Assembly: GCA_002422725.1 (NCBI GenBank)
Contig: DITE01000081.1
Location: forward strand, 43,557-97,943
Origin: Bacteroidales bacterium UBA6192
Lineage (GTDB): Bacteria > Bacteroidota > Bacteroidia > Bacteroidales > F082
Length of the DNA stretch: 54,387 nt
Direction of reading: 5' to 3'
Shown here: one piece after another, positions 35,021-43,884 of the stretch
Layout of the letters: every line of letters starts with the position of its first letter
Position numbering within the stretch: the stretch's first letter is position 1
Position numbers and translations under genes: made by a program
The notes under the pieces: generated by a model
What the model was told of the DNA's origin: nothing
What the model saw: only the letters and a program-made list of their open reading frames with translations
Databases searched by the model: none

Positions 35021-35605
35021 ATGAAGCGCCTGCTATTTTATTTTTTCCAGGGATTGCTATTTATTGCACCAATAACCATCACTTTTTGGGCAATTTATGT
35101 AACTTTTAATTATATAGATGGTTTATTAATTAACCTGATTGACAAGTTACTGGATAGGCATATACCGGGTCTCGGATTGGTAGTGCTCATCACACTGATA
35201 ACCCTGATCGGTATGCTTGGATCAAGTTTGCTTTTCAAACCATTTATGGTATATTTCGACCGATTGTTTGTAAAAGCCCCCCTGATTAAGATTATCTATA
35301 CTTCGGTAAAAGATCTGGTGTCGGCATTTGTTGGTCAGAAAAAGCGGTTTAATGAACCTGTACTGGTTAAAGTGGGTAAAGGTGCCGACCTGGAGAAGAT
35401 TGGTTTTATTACCAACAAAGATTTATCGTTTCTGGGCATTCCCGGAAATAAGGTTGCCGTATATTTGCCACATTCATATGCCTGGTCGGGAAACCTGTTT
35501 ATTGTACCTGTCGAAAATGTAAAACCCATCGACGCTTCGGCTACCGAGGTCATGAAATTCGTTATCTCTGCCGGTGTCACAAATCTGGATCAATCGAATG
35601 ACTGA
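35021..35605 (+). CDS. DUF502 family membrane protein
   Basis: 194 residues with two N-terminal membrane helices (about 8-30 and 50-72) and a soluble C-terminal domain. Family marks are APITITFWAIYVTFNYIDG, PGLGLVVLITLITLIGMLGS and IIYTSVKDLVSAFVGQKKRF. Function unknown; the family is widespread. Its stop overlaps the start of surE by eight bases, pointing to translational coupling. Confidence 0.88.
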   Translation: MKRLLFYFFQGLLFIAPITITFWAIYVTFNYIDGLLINLIDKLLDRHIPGLGLVVLITLITLIGMLGSSLLFKPFMVYFDRLFVKAPLIKIIYTSVKDLVSAFVGQKKRFNEPVLVKVGKGADLEKIGFITNKDLSFLGIPGNKVAVYLPHSYAWSGNLFIVPVENVKPIDASATEVMKFVISAGVTNLDQSND

Positions 35606-36377
35606 AAATAGAAATTATAAACCCACTATATTAATTACCAATGATGATGGGTATTATGCAGGTGGAATCCGTAAACTAATCTCACTCTTGCGTCCTTTTG
35701 GAAGGATTATCGTTGTGGCAGGCGAGCAATCCATGTCTGGCATGGGACACGCCATCACCATCAAGACTCCCTTGAGGGTAAAAACGGTATCTAAAGAGCC
35801 TGATTACGAGGAGTATATTTGTAACGGTACACCGGTCGATTGTGTCAAGCTTGGCGAGCAGGTAGTTATAGGTGGTAAACCCGATCTGCTGGTTTCGGGT
35901 ATCAATCACGGCTCAAACGCTTCAATCAATGTAATCTATTCAGGAACCATGGCAGCAGTGATTGAAGCCTGCATCGACGGAATACCGGCAATTGGATTCA
36001 GTTTATGCGACTATGGCCTGAATGCCGATTTCAGCCATGTTGATGAGTTTGTGGATAAGGTGGTCCGGAATGTATTACATCACGGCCTCCCGGAAGGGAT
36101 TTGCCTGAATGTAAACATACCATCAAATGATTCAGGGCCAATAAAAGGGATTAAGGTGTGCAGGCAGGCCAATGCCCGTTGGGTTGAGGAGTTTGACTCG
36201 CGTCAGGACCCAAGAGGGGTTGATTATCATTGGCTTACCGGACGGTTTGAGAATAGCGATGTGTCAGAAGAAACGGATCAGTGGGCAATCGACAATCAGT
36301 TTGTGTCAGTAGTTCCGGTGCATTATGATTTGACGGCTTATAGAGCGCTTGATGAAATAAAAAAATGGGAGTTATAG
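35598..36377 (+). CDS. surE: 5'-nucleotidase SurE
   Basis: 259 residues from the ATG at 35598. The divalent metal site motif ILITNDDGYYAGGIRKLI is at the start, with GEQSMSGMGHAIT, NGTPVDCVKLG, DLLVSGINHGSNASINVIYSGTMAA and the C-terminal ITEW-like region altered to VVPVHYDLTAYRAL. SurE removes phosphate from nucleoside monophosphates and supports stationary-phase survival. It overlaps the DUF502 gene before it and abuts the small membrane protein after it. Confidence 0.95.
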   Translation: MTENRNYKPTILITNDDGYYAGGIRKLISLLRPFGRIIVVAGEQSMSGMGHAITIKTPLRVKTVSKEPDYEEYICNGTPVDCVKLGEQVVIGGKPDLLVSGINHGSNASINVIYSGTMAAVIEACIDGIPAIGFSLCDYGLNADFSHVDEFVDKVVRNVLHHGLPEGICLNVNIPSNDSGPIKGIKVCRQANARWVEEFDSRQDPRGVDYHWLTGRFENSDVSEETDQWAIDNQFVSVVPVHYDLTAYRALDEIKKWEL

Positions 36378-36378
36378 A

Positions 36379-36657
36379 ATGAAAAACTGGTTAAGAACCG
36401 ATACAATCTGGTTTGGATTGCTGCTTGGATTGATTGTAGCAGCTGTGACCTATACGTTTTTCTGGCTTGTTCTGGGGTCAATCCCTGTTACAAGAGCCCT
36501 TGTCAGCGATCCGCGAACACTTTTTCTTATTGCTTTTATTCCCAATTTGTTGTTAATGCGTTTGTACTTTGTGAACTTCAAATGCGAGAAAACCGGTCAG
36601 GGCATACTGATGCTGACTTTTGCCGGCATAGTTTTCGTTTTCTTTTTGTTCAAATAA
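36379..36657 (+). CDS. Small membrane protein, 92 residues
   Basis: Three hydrophobic segments (about 12-34, 46-64, 76-92) and short charged loops; no signal-cleavage motif and no known family. It begins one base after the surE stop and lies 31 bases before lpxB, so it is clearly part of the same operon. That gives a weak hint of an envelope role. Confidence 0.75.
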   Translation: MKNWLRTDTIWFGLLLGLIVAAVTYTFFWLVLGSIPVTRALVSDPRTLFLIAFIPNLLLMRLYFVNFKCEKTGQGILMLTFAGIVFVFFLFK

Positions 36658-36688
36658 AACCAGAAACGAACAAAACATCAATCTCCAA

Positions 36689-37807
36689 ATGAAATATTAC
36701 ATCATTGCCGGCGAAGCTTCTGGTGACCTTCACGCATCCAACCTGATCCGCGAGATCAGGCAGCTTGATCAATCGGCAATAGTCAGGGCATGGGGAGGCG
36801 ATCTGATGCAACAGCAAGGTGCCGAAATTGTTAAACACTATCGCGATCTTTCCTTCATGGGATTTCTGGAGGTGATCCTTAATTTGCGAACTATCCTTAA
36901 CAACCTGCGTTTTTGTAAGTCAGATATCCTTCATTTTCAACCCGACGTCCTCATTTTAATCGATTATCCCGGATTTAATCTCCGGATCGCAGAATTTGCC
37001 CATCAACAAGGCATTCGCGTGGTGTACTATATTTCGCCTCAGGTGTGGGCCTGGAAAAAAGGACGCGTCTTGACGATTAAGAAAGTTGTAGACAGGATGC
37101 TGGTGATTTTGCCATTTGAACAAAACTTTTACAAGCAGTTTGGGGTTGACGTGACCTTTGTTGGACACCCTTTGCTTGATGCATTAAACCAAATTAAGCC
37201 CATTCCTTCAGCAGACTTTCGTTCGAATAATCAATTGTCCGACAAGCCCCTGATCGCCCTGCTTCCCGGAAGCCGCAGGCAGGAGGTTAGCGTGATGCTT
37301 AATGAGATGTTGAAAATGATAGATCATTTCCCCGGCTATCAGTTTGTTATTGCCGGAGCCCCTTCGCTGGAAGCTTCATTTTACCAGACACATTTGAAAG
37401 ATTATCAGGCCAGTATTGTTTTTGGCCAGACTTATGAGCTTCTCAGGCATTCAACTGCTGCATTGGTTACTTCCGGCACCGCCACCCTTGAAACGGCACT
37501 TATCGGTACGCCTGAAGTGGTTTGTTACAAAGGAAACCGGATTTCATTTGAAATTGCAAAGAGATTGATTCATGTGAAATATATTTCGTTGGTCAATCTC
37601 ATCATGGATCGCGAAGTGGTTGTTGAACTCATACAGGATCAGTTGAATGAAGATAGATTAAAGCGTGAGTTAAGCCGATTGCTTTTCAACAAGCCCGAAA
37701 TGCAGCAAATGAATGCAGATTATCTTTTGCTAAGAGAGAAACTTGGTGGCGAAGGAGCTTCTGCCAGGGCAGCAGCTGAAATTGTTGAATTTTTGACAAA
37801 AGGATAA
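36689..37807 (+). CDS. lpxB: Lipid-A-disaccharide synthase
   Basis: 372 residues, family GT19. It joins UDP-2,3-diacylglucosamine to lipid X in lipid A assembly at the inner membrane. Signatures are YYIIAGEASGDLHASNLI, the HYRDLSFMGFLEV segment, IDYPGFNLRIA, YYISPQVWAWKKGRV and LLPGSRRQEVSVMLNEML. Complete. With hldE1 and the KdsC-type phosphatase in the window, it shows the organism makes lipopolysaccharide. Confidence 0.96.
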   Translation: MKYYIIAGEASGDLHASNLIREIRQLDQSAIVRAWGGDLMQQQGAEIVKHYRDLSFMGFLEVILNLRTILNNLRFCKSDILHFQPDVLILIDYPGFNLRIAEFAHQQGIRVVYYISPQVWAWKKGRVLTIKKVVDRMLVILPFEQNFYKQFGVDVTFVGHPLLDALNQIKPIPSADFRSNNQLSDKPLIALLPGSRRQEVSVMLNEMLKMIDHFPGYQFVIAGAPSLEASFYQTHLKDYQASIVFGQTYELLRHSTAALVTSGTATLETALIGTPEVVCYKGNRISFEIAKRLIHVKYISLVNLIMDREVVVELIQDQLNEDRLKRELSRLLFNKPEMQQMNADYLLLREKLGGEGASARAAAEIVEFLTKG

Positions 37808-37937
37808 AATAAAGAGCACTCCTTTATTTTTATTGCAAACAAAATAGCTGCCATTGTTTCGAATAAGCAGCGGAATTTCATATATTTGTTCTGTCCTCCT
37901 TTTTGTGTCTTTAATTGGTTAATAGCAACCGGATTAT

Positions 37938-40061
37938 ATGCTCATTAATCTCCAGAAATATCCGTTTTTGCGATTGCTGATTCCCATGACAGCAGGCATT
38001 ATCGTTGCCACGCAAATTGAGGAAAGGGTAAACCAAAATCTACTGTGGACCGCAGTCGGATTGTTTTTCATGCTGACTGTTTATTTTCATGTTGTGCAGC
38101 AATCTTTCAGCTTTCGCTGGGTGCAGGGATTAATGGTTTTTTTATTCATGTTCAGTATAGGTTTAATCAATACCCGGCTAACATCACCTGCTTCGAAACC
38201 TGACAATATCCTTAACCAAAAAGGTGAGCGCTATCTGGTTAGGGTGGTCGACCCTCCTGCAGTGCGTGAGCTTACCACAAAGTTATCCCTCGAAGTTGTT
38301 GCCGTGTATGACAGTTTGGGTCGACGGCGGGCATCGGGCAGCATCATGTCGTATGCACGCAATTCCGATTTGACTGCAAAACTGCGTTATGGAGATATCC
38401 TCCTCCTGCTCAAGCCACCTGAACCAATTGCTCCTCCCACGAATCCCGGACAGTTTGATTACAGGGCACATCTCAAAAAGCAAGGTGTTTACCATCAGAT
38501 GTTTCTAAAGGAAAATGATTGGGTGACAACTGGCAATTCGGTTGTTAATCCTATTTACGCATTATCCTATGCCATGCGTGATCATTTGCTTCGTGCTCTG
38601 CAAGTTAACGGCTTAAGCGGTGATGAGTATGCAGTAGCTTCGGCAATACTGTTGGGCTACGATGATCAATTGCCCAGGTTTCTGCGCAAGGGCTACACAG
38701 CAGCAGGAGCCATGCACGTGCTGTGTGTGTCGGGTTTGCATGTTGGTATTGTATATTTAATCATTAATTTTCTACTGGGTGTTTTAGGAACATCAAAAGC
38801 GAGCCGTTTTTTACGCATTTTACTGTTGTCAGGGGCAATATGGACTTATGCCATGCTTACCGGCCTTTCACCATCTGTACTCAGGGCTACTGTAATGCTT
38901 AGTTTTGTGCTGCTCGGACGCTTATTTAACCGGAAGGGAAATGTCATCAACTCGCTTGCTGCCTCGGCATTTCTGCTTTTGTGTGTGGATCCAATGACCC
39001 TTTACCATCTTGGTTTTCAGCTTTCTTACACGGCCGTATTGGGCATAGTGCTTTTTCATAAACCAATCTATGATTTAATATTTGTCAAAAATAAGGTGTT
39101 GAATTACATTTGGGAGATTTCTGCGGTTTCCATAGCAGCACAAATTGGTACAACACCGCTTGCCATCTATTATTTTGATCAGTTCCCGGTTTATTTTCTG
39201 CTCAGTAACATCATTGTGGTACCCCTGTCATTTTTGGTTATCGTTGCCGGGATGGGCGTTCTGATTTTTTCCTTCATTCCGTTTGTTTCGGGTTTTATGG
39301 GTGTGCTGACCTCTGCTCTGCTTTTTGCATTGAACACAGCCGTTCTTTGGGTGGAGCGACTTCCGGGATCAACCTTGCAGGGGATACAGTTGTTGGGATA
39401 TGAATCCGTCATGTTGTATATTTTGTTGTCAATTATTTTATATATGATTGTGAAGCAACACTATAAGCCACTTCTGCCTGCTTTGATGCTAAGTCTGGTA
39501 CTCATGTTTTCATTCACATGGCGCACTGTAAAGCATCAGGCTCAATCATTGGTAGTGGTATTTGATCTTAAAGGTGTTACAGCCATTGATTTTATTTATG
39601 GAAGGAAGCATGTGCTGCTGGCCGACTCGGCTGTTCTGTATGATGAAACAATGAGGGATATGAACCTGAAGGGTTTCTGGACGATGAAAGGACTCAGTGG
39701 GCAGCCGGATTCTTTTGAAATGGATGTGAATCAGGTTCAGCACGATGTGTTGCGCAGGGAGGGTCATCTTATTTCGTTCAACGGAAAACTGATAGTAATT
39801 TGGCAAAAAGATTCAGAAAAATTGTTCAATTTTCAGGAGCCTGTGGCAGCAGATATAGTGTTAGTGAGAGGGAATTGTCCGGAAAATCTTGAGGCTCTGA
39901 TGAAATCATTTCATTTTGTACAACTTGTTACTGATGGTTCGCTGCCTCCCTGGCAGAAACAAAAATGGATACTGGCAGCCGGGCTTGCAGGAGTATCTGT
40001 TCACGACACACGCAACGATGGGGCTTTTGCCTGGAATTCAGCTAAAAAAAATAATGACTGA
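37938..40061 (+). CDS. comEC: ComEC/Rec2 family DNA-uptake channel protein
   Basis: 707 residues. An N-terminal DUF4131 region with two to three helices and an OB-like segment precedes the Competence domain with many helices (MHVLCVSGLHVGIVYL, LTGLSPSVLRATVMLSFVLL, FQLSYTAVLGIVLF). Last comes a soluble C-terminal domain of about 170 residues. That end holds no H-x-H-x-D-H metal motif, so the metallo-beta-lactamase domain of full ComEC is missing or degenerate, as is common in this phylum. It ends the plus-strand envelope cluster. Confidence 0.92.
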   Translation: MLINLQKYPFLRLLIPMTAGIIVATQIEERVNQNLLWTAVGLFFMLTVYFHVVQQSFSFRWVQGLMVFLFMFSIGLINTRLTSPASKPDNILNQKGERYLVRVVDPPAVRELTTKLSLEVVAVYDSLGRRRASGSIMSYARNSDLTAKLRYGDILLLLKPPEPIAPPTNPGQFDYRAHLKKQGVYHQMFLKENDWVTTGNSVVNPIYALSYAMRDHLLRALQVNGLSGDEYAVASAILLGYDDQLPRFLRKGYTAAGAMHVLCVSGLHVGIVYLIINFLLGVLGTSKASRFLRILLLSGAIWTYAMLTGLSPSVLRATVMLSFVLLGRLFNRKGNVINSLAASAFLLLCVDPMTLYHLGFQLSYTAVLGIVLFHKPIYDLIFVKNKVLNYIWEISAVSIAAQIGTTPLAIYYFDQFPVYFLLSNIIVVPLSFLVIVAGMGVLIFSFIPFVSGFMGVLTSALLFALNTAVLWVERLPGSTLQGIQLLGYESVMLYILLSIILYMIVKQHYKPLLPALMLSLVLMFSFTWRTVKHQAQSLVVVFDLKGVTAIDFIYGRKHVLLADSAVLYDETMRDMNLKGFWTMKGLSGQPDSFEMDVNQVQHDVLRREGHLISFNGKLIVIWQKDSEKLFNFQEPVAADIVLVRGNCPENLEALMKSFHFVQLVTDGSLPPWQKQKWILAAGLAGVSVHDTRNDGAFAWNSAKKNND

Positions 40062-40067
40062 AATTTC

Positions 40068-40096
40068 TTGTGCTTTTGAAAAATGGTTTATCTTTG
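40068..40096 (+). promoter_or_regulatory. Promoter of tRNA-Asp
   Basis: TTG at 40068-40070, 18 bases, TATCTTTG at 40089-40096, about 41 bases before the tRNA. Fits the Bacteroidota consensus. Confidence 0.65.
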
Positions 40097-40137
40097 CCCA
40101 ACTTTTCAGGTAGTTGAAAAGTGTACTTCAAATTATT

Positions 40138-40212
40138 GGTTCGGTAGTTCAGTTTGGTTAGAATACGTGCCTGTCACGCACGGGGTCGCGGGTTCGAGTC
40201 CCGTCCGGACCG
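40138..40212 (+). tRNA. tRNA-Asp (anticodon GTC)
   Basis: The acceptor GGTTCGG pairs with CCGGACC, and the D arm is GTTC-AGTTTGGTTA-GAAT. The anticodon stem GTGCC/.GCAC holds the loop CTGTCAC with anticodon GTC, and the T arm is GCGGG-TTCGAGT-CCCGT. The discriminator is G. No CCA is encoded (CAA follows), unlike the tRNA-Glu in this window, so nucleotidyltransferase must add it. Confidence 0.97.
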
Positions 40213-40226
40213 CAATTGAGGAGTTT

Positions 40227-40262
40227 AAAAGCCTGTAATTTTTAAATTACGGGCTTTTCCTT
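40227..40262 (+). terminator. Terminator after tRNA-Asp
   Basis: AAAAGCCTGTAATTT pairs with AAATTACGGGCTTTT (one G-T pair), then T-rich sequence. It lies 15 bases past the tRNA. Confidence 0.75.
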
Positions 40263-40396
40263 TTAATATTTACAGCACAGGTGCAACATCTGAATAACGG
40301 AATTTTTAACCCCTTGTTAAACCTGAGACTCCTTTTTCACATACATTAAAGCCCACATCCATCATTTACATGTGATTGCGTTACATCTCAAGACCT

Positions 40397-40650
40397 AGCT
40401 GTTGCACAGAATTCCACCAAGAAGACACTAAGTTCCACAGAGAAACATATTATGAGTGAAAAGAATTTATTGATTCTGAATCCATTATTCCTTTGTGCAA
40501 ACTGTGATAGCTGTTGCACGGAGAGCCACAAAGAAGACACTAAGTTCCACAAAGAAAAAATTGATTCTCAATAAATTATCCCTTTGTGTCACTCCGTGAG
40601 TCTCTGCGGAACTTTGTGCCATAGCTCTTGCACGGAGCTCACAAAAATAG
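40397..40650. repeat. Three partial copies of a noncoding repeat with an inverted arm
   Basis: AGCTGTTGCACAGA (40397), AGCTGTTGCACGGAGAG (40509) and AGCTCTTGCACGGAG (40623) start copies 112 and 114 bases apart. The first two continue with AAGAAGACACTAAGTTCCAC(A)(A/G)AGAAA. The 40581-40620 stretch (TTTGTGTCACTCCGTG...GGAACTTTGTG) reads as an inverted version of the same phrase, so the DNA can form long hairpins. The 40213-40755 interval has no gene; apart from the tRNA terminator and this repeat it holds only the leader of the MbnP-like gene, with a TATATTTG box at 40689-40696. Confidence 0.8.
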
Positions 40651-40755
40651 AAAACAGTCATTATTTAGAATCGTTATAAATAAAATCTTATATTTGTCCT
40701 ATCGCTTTTTGAAAAGTTCTTTTAAAATATTAATAATCAATTACAAATACAATCT

Positions 40756-41724
40756 ATGATGAAAATTCTACTTTTAAGCATAGCAGGTTTATTATTCCTG
40801 ACAGCTTCTTCACAAACAAATTTAGTGCTTCATTTTGACCAGAATGTGGGCGAGAATCCACTTGTGTTGAATGAGGAATATACTCACCCTGAAGAGGGTT
40901 TTAACTTCAGCATTACCCGTTTGCAATATTATATTTCAGAAATTGAAATTACACATGATGGCGGGCAAATAACAGCTATTGAAGATACATGGTTGCTTGT
41001 TGATGCTGCAGAGCAAAGTGATTTTGAATTAGGTTCATACAATATAAGCAATGTTGAAGGAATTAGCTTCTGGATAGGAGTTGATGAGCCTCACAACCAC
41101 CTTGACCCTACAAAATATCCCGAGGGACATCCATTGGCACCTCAGAACCCTGAAATGCACTGGGGATGGGCTGCAGGGTATCGTTTTGCCTGCCTTGAAG
41201 GAAAAACCGGGATGAACTTAATTTTAACTTACCAACTACACGGGCTTGGTGATGGGAATTATCGAGAGGTAAACCTGGAAACCGGTGCAATGGCAGTAGG
41301 TGGAAATTTGGTAATTCCGATCCTGGCTGACTACTTCGGTATGTATAAAGACATTGATATCTCAGCAGGATTAATTGAGCATGGTGAAACTGGCGTTGCT
41401 GCTTTGTTTCTTCAGAATTTCTCCAAATATGTCTATTCAGCCTACTATTTCACAGGAGTGGAAGAGAACAATTTTGAAGGAAAACTTGCCATTGGGCCAA
41501 ATCCCGCAACCAATGGTTTAAGCAAAGCATTTTTGTCACTCCCATCAGGAAATGAATACGCTATTTCGGTTGTTGATGTAACTGGCCGTTTGATTCAAAG
41601 TGAAAATATTCATAGCGGAAATTATTCCTTCAACCTTACACCGGGAAATGCAGGATTGTATTTTGTAAACTTATTGCAAAATGGTGTTCTGGTTGCTACT
41701 GAAAAATTGGTTGTTACACAATAA
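40756..41724 (+). CDS. MbnP-like copper-associated protein with T9SS sorting domain
   Basis: 322 residues. A signal peptide (LLLSIAGLLFLTASSQ) is followed by an MbnP-type domain (about 22-235): LVLHFDQNVGENPLVLNEEY, FNFSITRLQYYISEIEI, GVDEPHNHLDP and GHPLAPQNPEMHWGWAAGYRF, with His and Trp residues placed as in the family. A T9SS sorting domain follows (about 245-322: IGPNPATNG ... GLYFVNLLQNGVLVATEKLV). MbnP proteins bind copper and are oxidised at a tryptophan by the partner diheme enzyme MbnH. Two diheme peroxidase genes follow within eight and five bases, matching that pairing. The sorting domain suggests surface location, unusual for this pair. Confidence 0.82.
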   Translation: MMKILLLSIAGLLFLTASSQTNLVLHFDQNVGENPLVLNEEYTHPEEGFNFSITRLQYYISEIEITHDGGQITAIEDTWLLVDAAEQSDFELGSYNISNVEGISFWIGVDEPHNHLDPTKYPEGHPLAPQNPEMHWGWAAGYRFACLEGKTGMNLILTYQLHGLGDGNYREVNLETGAMAVGGNLVIPILADYFGMYKDIDISAGLIEHGETGVAALFLQNFSKYVYSAYYFTGVEENNFEGKLAIGPNPATNGLSKAFLSLPSGNEYAISVVDVTGRLIQSENIHSGNYSFNLTPGNAGLYFVNLLQNGVLVATEKLVVTQ

Positions 41725-41732
41725 TTTTCAGT

Positions 41733-42758
41733 TTGAATAAACCCTCAGCAATATCCTTTTTTTTAATCCTCCTGCTGACTGTTTCCTGTCAAAAGGAGAA
41801 TCTGCCTGTTGAACCAATCGCATCAGAACCGATTTTGGTGATCCCAACAGGCTTTCCGGACATTGAATTTCCTGAAGGAAATGAATTTACAGAAGCAAGA
41901 TGGGAACTGGGCAAAAAGTTATTTTATGATAAGGTAATGTCAAGAAATGAAACCGTAAGTTGTGCCTCCTGTCATTTGGCCGCTTACGCTTTCAGCGACA
42001 CTGTTGCATTTAGCCCGGGAGTGGATAATGCACCCGGTGTGCGCAATGCACCTTCTTTGGCCAATGTTGCTTACCATCCTTATTATACCAGGGAGGGCGG
42101 GGTGCCAACGCTTGAAATGCAGGTGCTTGTGCCAATCCAGGAGCACAATGAGTTTGATTTCAACATCATTGAAATTGCAAACCGCCTTAAAGCCGACCCG
42201 GAATACCAGAAATTATCGCAGGAAGCATATAACCGGGAGCCGGATTATTATGTAATTGTTAGGGCTTTGGCAACTTTCGAACGTTCCATTATCAGTGGCA
42301 ACAGCCGATTCGACCAATATTTTTATCAGGGAAAACAGTCTGCCTTAACTGAACAGGAACTTGCCGGAATGGATTTGTTTCATAGTGAAAGAACGAATTG
42401 CTCCAGCTGCCATAGTGGTTTTAATTTCAGTATTTATACTTTTCAAAACAATGGATTGTATAAAGAATATGCTGATCAGGGCAGGTTCAGACTTACAAAT
42501 GTTGTGGCAGACAGGGCATTATTCAAAGTTCCTTCTTTAAGAAATGTTGCTGTTACCGGTCCATATATGCACGATGGGTCGTTGAGTTCTCTGGAAGAAG
42601 TTATACTCCATTATAATTCCGGAGGAAAAAACCATCCCAATAAAAATGAAATGATTCGACCCTTAAACCTTACGGAAACGGAGCAAGCTGCACTAGTCGC
42701 CTATCTCCGGTCGTTGACAGACGATGAATTTATCAATAACAAAAAATTCAGATTTTAG
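41733..42758 (+). CDS. Diheme cytochrome c peroxidase-like lipoprotein (first copy)
   Basis: 341 residues with lipoprotein signal LLLTVSC; the start is the TTG at 41733, because the previous stop lies only nine bases upstream and no ATG falls between. Two heme c sites are C77-A-S-C80-H81 and C223-S-S-C226-H227. The C-terminal GPYMHDGSLSSLEEVILHYNSGG is typical of the CcP/MauG group. In the segment where the next gene has FFWDGR, this one has YTREGG, so the conserved inter-heme tryptophan is replaced by Arg120. It may oxidise the MbnP-like protein or act as a peroxidase; which copy is the true partner cannot be told. Confidence 0.88.
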   Translation: MNKPSAISFFLILLLTVSCQKENLPVEPIASEPILVIPTGFPDIEFPEGNEFTEARWELGKKLFYDKVMSRNETVSCASCHLAAYAFSDTVAFSPGVDNAPGVRNAPSLANVAYHPYYTREGGVPTLEMQVLVPIQEHNEFDFNIIEIANRLKADPEYQKLSQEAYNREPDYYVIVRALATFERSIISGNSRFDQYFYQGKQSALTEQELAGMDLFHSERTNCSSCHSGFNFSIYTFQNNGLYKEYADQGRFRLTNVVADRALFKVPSLRNVAVTGPYMHDGSLSSLEEVILHYNSGGKNHPNKNEMIRPLNLTETEQAALVAYLRSLTDDEFINNKKFRF

Positions 42759-42763
42759 GTTTT

Positions 42764-43864
42764 ATGAAGAAGATTGCCTTTTTACTTACAATTTCTATAT
42801 CACTTCTTGTTTTGGCGTGCAACAAGCAAACTGATACTCCACCTGACCCGAAGCCTGAAGTTTTGCCCGATTATGATCCTACTCCTTATAGTTTGGATTA
42901 CAGCTATTTTCCAAACCCAACAATACCCGAAGACAATCTCTTGACCAATCAAAAGGTACTTCTTGGAAGAATGCTTTTTTATGAGAAAAAATTATCAAAG
43001 GGGGAAACCCAAAGTTGTGCTGACTGTCATATGCAGGAAGATGGCTTCAGTGATATTCGCCAATTCAGTATAGGGGTTGATGAGTTGCCGGGCAGAAGGC
43101 AGGCAATGGCTATTTTTAATATGGCATGGCATACGAACGGCTTTTTCTGGGATGGAAGGGCATCATCACTTCGTGATCAGGCTTTGAAACCAATTCAAGA
43201 CCCGCTTGAAATGAACGAAACGCTCGAAAATGCCGTTTCAAAGCTTCAGGCTACGAAAGAATACCGTTTTCAATTTGCAAGAGCTTTCGAAGACAGTACC
43301 ATCACTGCTGAAAAAATGGGACTGGCCATGGAGCAATTCATGAATACGATTTTGTCAATGAATTCTAAGTATGACCAGTATTTGCTGGGAGATGCCACCT
43401 TATCGGAAAGTGAGCAACGCGGACATGATTTGTTTTTCACCGAGTTCGACCCCAATGGGCTTTCTAAAGGTGGAGAGTGTTTTCACTGCCATGCCGGAGT
43501 GAATTTTACTAACAACAAATATATGAACAATGGGCTTGATGATGAAAGTTCGTTCACTGATTTAGGCTATTTTGAAACTACTGCTGCTGATGCGGATAAA
43601 GCAAAATTCAAAGTACCATCATTAAGAAATATTGCCGTTACTCCCCCTTACATGCACGACGGACGTTTTGCAACGCTTGAAGAAGTTCTCAACCATTATA
43701 ACCATGGTGTTAAGAACTCCTCTACTGTTGATGAACTTATGCAATACAATATCAGCCCGGGATTGCAATTGACCGAGCAAGACAAGGCAGATTTAATTGC
43801 TTTTTTGAATACGTTAACTGATGAATCATACCTCGTTAATAAGGATTACAGCAGTCCTTTTTGA
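42764..43864 (+). CDS. Diheme cytochrome c peroxidase/MbnH-like lipoprotein (second copy)
   Basis: 366 residues with lipoprotein signal LLVLAC. Heme sites are C85-A-D-C88-H89 and C239-F-H-C242-H243. It keeps GFFWDGRASSLRDQA, whose tryptophan (Trp129) is the inter-heme residue of CcP, MauG and MbnH. The C-terminal segment PYMHDGRFATLEEVLNHYNHG has a tyrosine-containing HYN where classical peroxidases place an axial methionine region, which leans toward the MauG/MbnH side; that reading is an inference. Third gene of the MbnP-like operon, five bases after the first copy, and convergent with the ABC-F gene. Confidence 0.88.
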   Translation: MKKIAFLLTISISLLVLACNKQTDTPPDPKPEVLPDYDPTPYSLDYSYFPNPTIPEDNLLTNQKVLLGRMLFYEKKLSKGETQSCADCHMQEDGFSDIRQFSIGVDELPGRRQAMAIFNMAWHTNGFFWDGRASSLRDQALKPIQDPLEMNETLENAVSKLQATKEYRFQFARAFEDSTITAEKMGLAMEQFMNTILSMNSKYDQYLLGDATLSESEQRGHDLFFTEFDPNGLSKGGECFHCHAGVNFTNNKYMNNGLDDESSFTDLGYFETTAADADKAKFKVPSLRNIAVTPPYMHDGRFATLEEVLNHYNHGVKNSSTVDELMQYNISPGLQLTEQDKADLIAFLNTLTDESYLVNKDYSSPF

Positions 43865-43884
43865 AACCAACCACTTGAACCACC

